Positions 60,533-64,000 of a stretch of 64,000 bases of DNA are shown here, in pieces. The stretch lies in the NCBI GenBank assembly GCA_963759235.1, contig CAVWYO010000006.1, positions 1 through 64,000 on the forward strand. The letters run 5' to 3'. The notes beneath the pieces are model-generated. The model worked only from the letters and a program-made list of their open reading frames with translations, searched no databases and was not told the origin of the DNA. Each line of letters opens with the position of its first letter. Within the stretch, counting starts at the first letter, position 1. Position numbers and translations under genes: made by a program. Origin of the DNA: Bauldia sp963759235 (GTDB lineage Bacteria > Pseudomonadota > Alphaproteobacteria > Rhizobiales > Kaistiaceae).

Positions 60533-60549
60533 GCGGCACCATTGGACAA

Positions 60550-62106
60550 ATGATTGAGACCGCGGCCATGCCGGAGCTCGATCATCGGGACCCTGACGGC
60601 CCGGAACCGCTTCTGGCCATGACTGGCCTGACGAAGCGCTTCACCGGAACCCTCGCCCTCGACGACGTCGACTTCGACGTACGGCGCGGCGAAGTCCATG
60701 CCCTGCTCGGCCAGAACGGCGCCGGCAAGTCGACGCTCATCAAGATTCTTGCCAATGTCTACGCGGCCGACGCCGGCGACATCCGCTTCGACGGCCGTCC
60801 CGTCGACTCCGGGCTCGAGACCCTGCCGATCGCCTTCATCCATCAGGATCTCGGCCTGGTCGAATGGATGACCGTCGCCGAGAACGTCGCGCTGATGACC
60901 GGCTATCCGCGCTCGCGTCTCGGGGTGATCTCGTGGCGGCGGGTCCACAAGGCGGCCGGCGGCGCGCTGGCGACGTTGGGGAGCGACCTCGACCCGGCCG
61001 CTCCCGTCCTCACCCTGCCGGCAGCCGAGCGATCGCTGGTCGCGATCGGCCGGGCGCTGGCGGTCAAGTCCGACATCCTCGTCCTCGACGAACCGACCGC
61101 CGCTCTTCCCGACCACGACGTCGAGCGCCTGCTGGCGACGCTGCGCCGGCTTCGCGCCAACGGCATCGGCATCATCTACGTCACCCATCGCCTCGACGAG
61201 GTCTTCCGCATCGCCGACCGCATCACCGTCCTTCGCGACGGCCGCCGGGTCGCGACGGTCAACGCGCATGAAACGAGCCCGGGCGCGCTGGTCGAAATGA
61301 TCGTCGGCCGGTCGATGAACGATGCCTTTGTCAGACCGGCGGCTCCCACCGATCGCGTCGTCCTTTCGGTGGTCGAGGCTGTCGCCGAGCATGTCGGTCC
61401 GGTCTCGTTCACCGTCAAAGCCGGTGAGACGCTCGGCCTGGTCGGCCTCCGCGGCGCCGGCCACCACACGATCGGCCGTGCCATATTCGGCCAGACGCCG
61501 CTCGAGTCCGGCCATATCCTCCTCGACGGCAAGCGCGTCGACCCGAGCGACCCGGCGGATGCCATGCGGAAGCAGATCGGCTTCGTTTCGAGCCGGCGGG
61601 CCGAAGAGAGCATCGCCGCCAACATGGCGGTTCGCGAGAACATCTACATGAACCCCGTCGCGACCGGCAAAAGGGTGATGGAGATCATCCGCCGGCGCTC
61701 CGAGCTTGCCGAGACCCGCGCGGCGCTCCAACGCTTTTCCATCAAGGCAGAGGACCCCGAACAGGCGGTCGCCACGCTATCCGGCGGCAACCAGCAAAAG
61801 GTTGTCGTGGCGCGGTGGATGGAGACGAAGGTCGGCCTGCTCGTCCTCGAAGAGCCGACGATCGGCGTCGATGTCAGCTCGAAGGCCGAGATCTATCACC
61901 TCCTGCAACTCTCGCTGAAGAAGGGAATGGCGGTGCTCCTCATCTCCTCCGACTTCGAGGAGGTCGAGCGCATATGCCATCGCGCCCTCGTCTTCAGCCG
62001 CGGCCGGGTCGTCGCCGAGATCCCCCATGACGAGCTGACCATATCGAACCTGACCGTGAGCGCCACCGGCGGCGAGTTGGGGGCCCAAACAGGAGCCCTG
62101 CCATGA
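60550..62106 (+). CDS. CUT2 sugar ABC transporter ATP-binding protein (two domains)
   Basis: A 518-aa ATPase: Walker A GQNGAGKST, degenerate first signature LPAAERSLVAIGRAL, LVLDEPTAALP, then in domain 2 LSGGNQQKVVVARWM and LLVLEEPTIGVDVSS. ATG at 60,550 is chosen (TTG 60,499 lies before the stem-loop; ATG 60,568 is also possible). The second P-loop region GLVGLRGAGHHTIG is degenerate. It overlaps the permease start by 4 bp. Confidence 0.9.
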   Translation: MIETAAMPELDHRDPDGPEPLLAMTGLTKRFTGTLALDDVDFDVRRGEVHALLGQNGAGKSTLIKILANVYAADAGDIRFDGRPVDSGLETLPIAFIHQDLGLVEWMTVAENVALMTGYPRSRLGVISWRRVHKAAGGALATLGSDLDPAAPVLTLPAAERSLVAIGRALAVKSDILVLDEPTAALPDHDVERLLATLRRLRANGIGIIYVTHRLDEVFRIADRITVLRDGRRVATVNAHETSPGALVEMIVGRSMNDAFVRPAAPTDRVVLSVVEAVAEHVGPVSFTVKAGETLGLVGLRGAGHHTIGRAIFGQTPLESGHILLDGKRVDPSDPADAMRKQIGFVSSRRAEESIAANMAVRENIYMNPVATGKRVMEIIRRRSELAETRAALQRFSIKAEDPEQAVATLSGGNQQKVVVARWMETKVGLLVLEEPTIGVDVSSKAEIYHLLQLSLKKGMAVLLISSDFEEVERICHRALVFSRGRVVAEIPHDELTISNLTVSATGGELGAQTGALP

Positions 62107-63131
62107 ATGGAGACATGACGCGCCAGTTGACGGCCGTGGTGATGCGGGCCGTGTCGGTGTGGGGCCTGCTCATCCTCCTCGTTCTGCTCATCATCCTCTT
62201 CGCGTTGCTGAAGCCCGACACCTTCCTGACCTACTTCAACATCCGCTCGATCCTCAGCAACAAGTCGGTGCAGGCGTTGGTGGCCCTGTCGGTCTTCATC
62301 CCGATGGCGTCGAACCAGTTCGACCTCTCTGCCGGCTTCAATGTCGGCATCTCGCAAGTGCTGGCAATCGGTCTTCAGGGCCAGGGTCTGCCATGGTGGG
62401 TGGCGGTCATCGCGGTCCTGCTGATGGGCGCCTTCGTCGGGCTGGTGAACGGCTTCCTCGTCACCCGCATCAAGATCAACTCGTTCATCGCCACGCTCGG
62501 CACCGGCACCGTGCTTTATGGGCTGAACGCCTGGTATACCGGCGGCCAGCAGGTTCTCGCCAACCTGCCACCCGAATTCCTCGCCATTTCCGGCAACATC
62601 TGGATCATCCCGGCGCCGGCGGTGTACGCCCTGATCGTCAGCCTGGCGCTGTGGATCGTCTTCGAATACCTGCCGCTCGGGCGCTATCTCTACGTCCTCG
62701 GCGCCAGTCCGCGCGCGGCCGAGCTGAACGGCATTTCGGCGAAACGCTACGTCACCTTCGGCTTCATCGCTGCCGGCACGCTTGCCGCCTTTGCCGGTGT
62801 CGTGCTCCAGTCCCAACTCCAGGTCGGCCAGAGCTCGGTCGGCCAGGAGTATCTCCTCCCCGCCTTCACCGCTGCTCTCCTCGGCGCCACGTCCATCCGG
62901 CCCGGCCGGGTCAATGTATGGGGGACGGTGCTTGCCGTTGCGGTGCTGGCGGTAACCGTCGCCGGCCTCAACCAGCTCGGTGCGCCGTTCTTCGTCGAGC
63001 CGCTTTTCAACGGCTCGATGCTGATCCTGGCGGTCGGGCTCGCCGTGCAGGCGGCGCAGCGCCGGTCGAAGCAGGGCACTGACGCGGATCGCGCGGTGGC
63101 CGTCGGCTCGGCCGCACCGGTGGCCGAATAG
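62103..63131 (+). CDS. CUT2 sugar ABC transporter permease
   Basis: A 342-aa membrane protein: LSVFIPMASNQFDLSAGFNVGISQVLAIGL (variant of the D-L-S motif), GLVNGFLVTRIKINSFIATLGTGTVLYG, and RPGRVNVWGTVLAVAVLAVTVAGLNQLG. The usual G-x-I-D-L-S reads NQFDLSA, a mild divergence. Single permease, so a homodimer is expected. It is followed 13 bp later by the cyclase-family gene. Confidence 0.9.
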   Translation: MNGDMTRQLTAVVMRAVSVWGLLILLVLLIILFALLKPDTFLTYFNIRSILSNKSVQALVALSVFIPMASNQFDLSAGFNVGISQVLAIGLQGQGLPWWVAVIAVLLMGAFVGLVNGFLVTRIKINSFIATLGTGTVLYGLNAWYTGGQQVLANLPPEFLAISGNIWIIPAPAVYALIVSLALWIVFEYLPLGRYLYVLGASPRAAELNGISAKRYVTFGFIAAGTLAAFAGVVLQSQLQVGQSSVGQEYLLPAFTAALLGATSIRPGRVNVWGTVLAVAVLAVTVAGLNQLGAPFFVEPLFNGSMLILAVGLAVQAAQRRSKQGTDADRAVAVGSAAPVAE

Positions 63132-63144
63132 GGACCTCCTCCCA

Positions 63145-64000
63145 ATGAACCCGAAAACCGCATTGCCTGACAACGCCGCCGACAGTCCCGCTCTCGGCGC
63201 CGGCTGGTTCACGTCGCGATGGGGGCCGGACGACCAGCGCGGCAACGGCAACCTGATGACGCCGGCGAAAGTCCTGGAGGCGACGCGGCTGATCAAGACC
63301 GGCGAGATCGTCAGCCTCGGCATGCCCTACGACGCGAAGATGCCGATCGCGCCGGGCCGCGCCTACGCGCTCCGCATGCCCGGCGGGCCGACCGGCGGTC
63401 CCTATGGCGACAAGAGCAAGACCATCTGGAACGACGAGTTCATCGCCACCGAGATCGGCCAGATCGGCACGCAGATGGACGCGCTCGGCCATCTCGGCTG
63501 TATGTGCGGCGCCAAGGGCGACAAGACCAACATGCTCTTTTACAACGGCAACCGCCTGTCGGAGATGTGGTCGCCCTATGGACTGAAGAAGCTCGGCATG
63601 GAGAACGCCCCGCCGTTCTTCACCCGTGGGGTTCTCTTCGACGTTCAGGGCCTGAAGGGGCGGGTGCTCGACGTCGGCGAGGAGATCCAGCTCGCCGACC
63701 TCAAGCTATGCCTTGAGCGCCAGGGCGTGCCGGAAAATACGATCAAGCCCGGCGACGCGGTGTTCGTGCGCACCGGTCACGGCTCGCGCTGGTACACCGA
63801 GACCGCGACCTTCTACGACGGCGCGCCCGGCATCGGCATCGATTGCGCTCGATGGTTCGCGAGCCTCGAAGTCTGCGTCGTCGGCGCCGACAATTTCGCC
63901 GTCGAGGTCGTGCCGCCGGTCGATCCCGAGGTGTTCCACCCCTGCCACCAGCATCTCATCATGGAAAACGGCATTCACCTCCACGAGGGAATGACGTTCG
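63145..64000 (+). CDS. Cyclase family protein (kynurenine formamidase-like), C-terminus cut by window edge
   Basis: Starts at ATG 63,145, reading MNPKTALPDNAADSPALGAG and staying open to the window end (285 codons). FTSRWGPDDQRGNGNLMTPAKVLEA, IVSLGMPYDAKMP, IGQIGTQMDALGHLGCM (variant of the metal motif HxGTHxDxPxH) and GDAVFVRTGHGSRWY match the PF04199-type cyclase/formamidase group. Members hydrolyse cyclic or N-formyl compounds using a metal. It is the last visible gene of the LacI-controlled transporter operon. Smaller frames overlapping it in other phases are not genes. Confidence 0.85.
   Translation, partial: MNPKTALPDNAADSPALGAGWFTSRWGPDDQRGNGNLMTPAKVLEATRLIKTGEIVSLGMPYDAKMPIAPGRAYALRMPGGPTGGPYGDKSKTIWNDEFIATEIGQIGTQMDALGHLGCMCGAKGDKTNMLFYNGNRLSEMWSPYGLKKLGMENAPPFFTRGVLFDVQGLKGRVLDVGEEIQLADLKLCLERQGVPENTIKPGDAVFVRTGHGSRWYTETATFYDGAPGIGIDCARWFASLEVCVVGADNFAVEVVPPVDPEVFHPCHQHLIMENGIHLHEGMTF

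Noticed and set aside
60499..60549. Upstream TTG start for the ATPase gene
   Set aside because: The extension is encoded by the intercistronic stem-loop; the ATG at 60,550 fits the family start.
1..64000. tRNA, rRNA, CRISPR, prophage or replication-origin signals
   Set aside because: I looked for clover-leaf ends, regular repeat/spacer series, integrases, transposases and DnaA-box clusters and saw none that held up.

Overview
The window is GC-rich, tightly packed DNA that looks like a chromosomal segment of an alphaproteobacterium of the Hyphomicrobiales (Rhizobiales). This is an inference from gene content: a bcsN-linked cellulose operon without the BcsC porin (Agrobacterium/rhizobial type), a rhizobial-style rhamnose ABC transporter with mutarotase, an Frc-like ABC system with a single-domain ATPase, and a RutR-family regulator. 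I see no rRNA, tRNA, CRISPR array, insertion sequence or phage gene.

Region 1 (1-14,547) handles a nucleoside- or base-like compound. A minus-strand operon encodes a Tat-exported BMP-family receptor, a two-domain ATPase, two permeases, a VOC protein and a thymidine-phosphorylase-like enzyme with a damaged family signature. A second minus-strand operon encodes a uracil-DNA-glycosylase-family protein, a GMC oxidoreductase, a NIPSNAP protein, a ferredoxin and a cytochrome P450; it is divergent from a RutR-like TetR regulator. Both promoter regions carry a pair of RutR-like palindromes with the same flank and the same 34-35 bp spacing. A third operon has a near-identical second receptor plus a second P450/ferredoxin pair, divergent from an AraC regulator.

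Region 2 (15,748-26,614) is an L-rhamnose/L-fucose type locus: LacI regulator, aldo/keto reductase, mutarotase, a complete CUT2 ABC importer, a rhamnonate-dehydratase-like enolase-superfamily enzyme, a lactonase-like amidohydrolase, and a GntR regulator that appears to be broken by a frameshift. Candidate LacI and GntR operators lie in the intergenic regions.

Region 3 (26,858-41,612) holds surface and accessory functions: a LuxR regulator, two tandem RTX-type secreted proteins, a Gfo/Idh/MocA oxidoreductase, a PhyH-family dioxygenase, and the cellulose operon bcsN-bcsA-bcsB-bcsZ-TPR.

Region 4 (41,988-64,000) contains three more importers with catabolic enzymes: a CUT2 system with an Ldh2-family dehydrogenase and an RraA-family protein; a ring-opening amidohydrolase (barbiturase/cyanuric acid hydrolase family) with a BMP-type transporter, an amidase and a class V aminotransferase; and a LacI-controlled CUT2 system followed by a cyclase-family hydrolase cut by the window edge. 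IclR regulators lie between the first two.

A recurring layout is an inverted repeat immediately downstream of every one of the six solute-binding-protein genes, strong in five cases, probably favouring high receptor expression over the rest of the operon.
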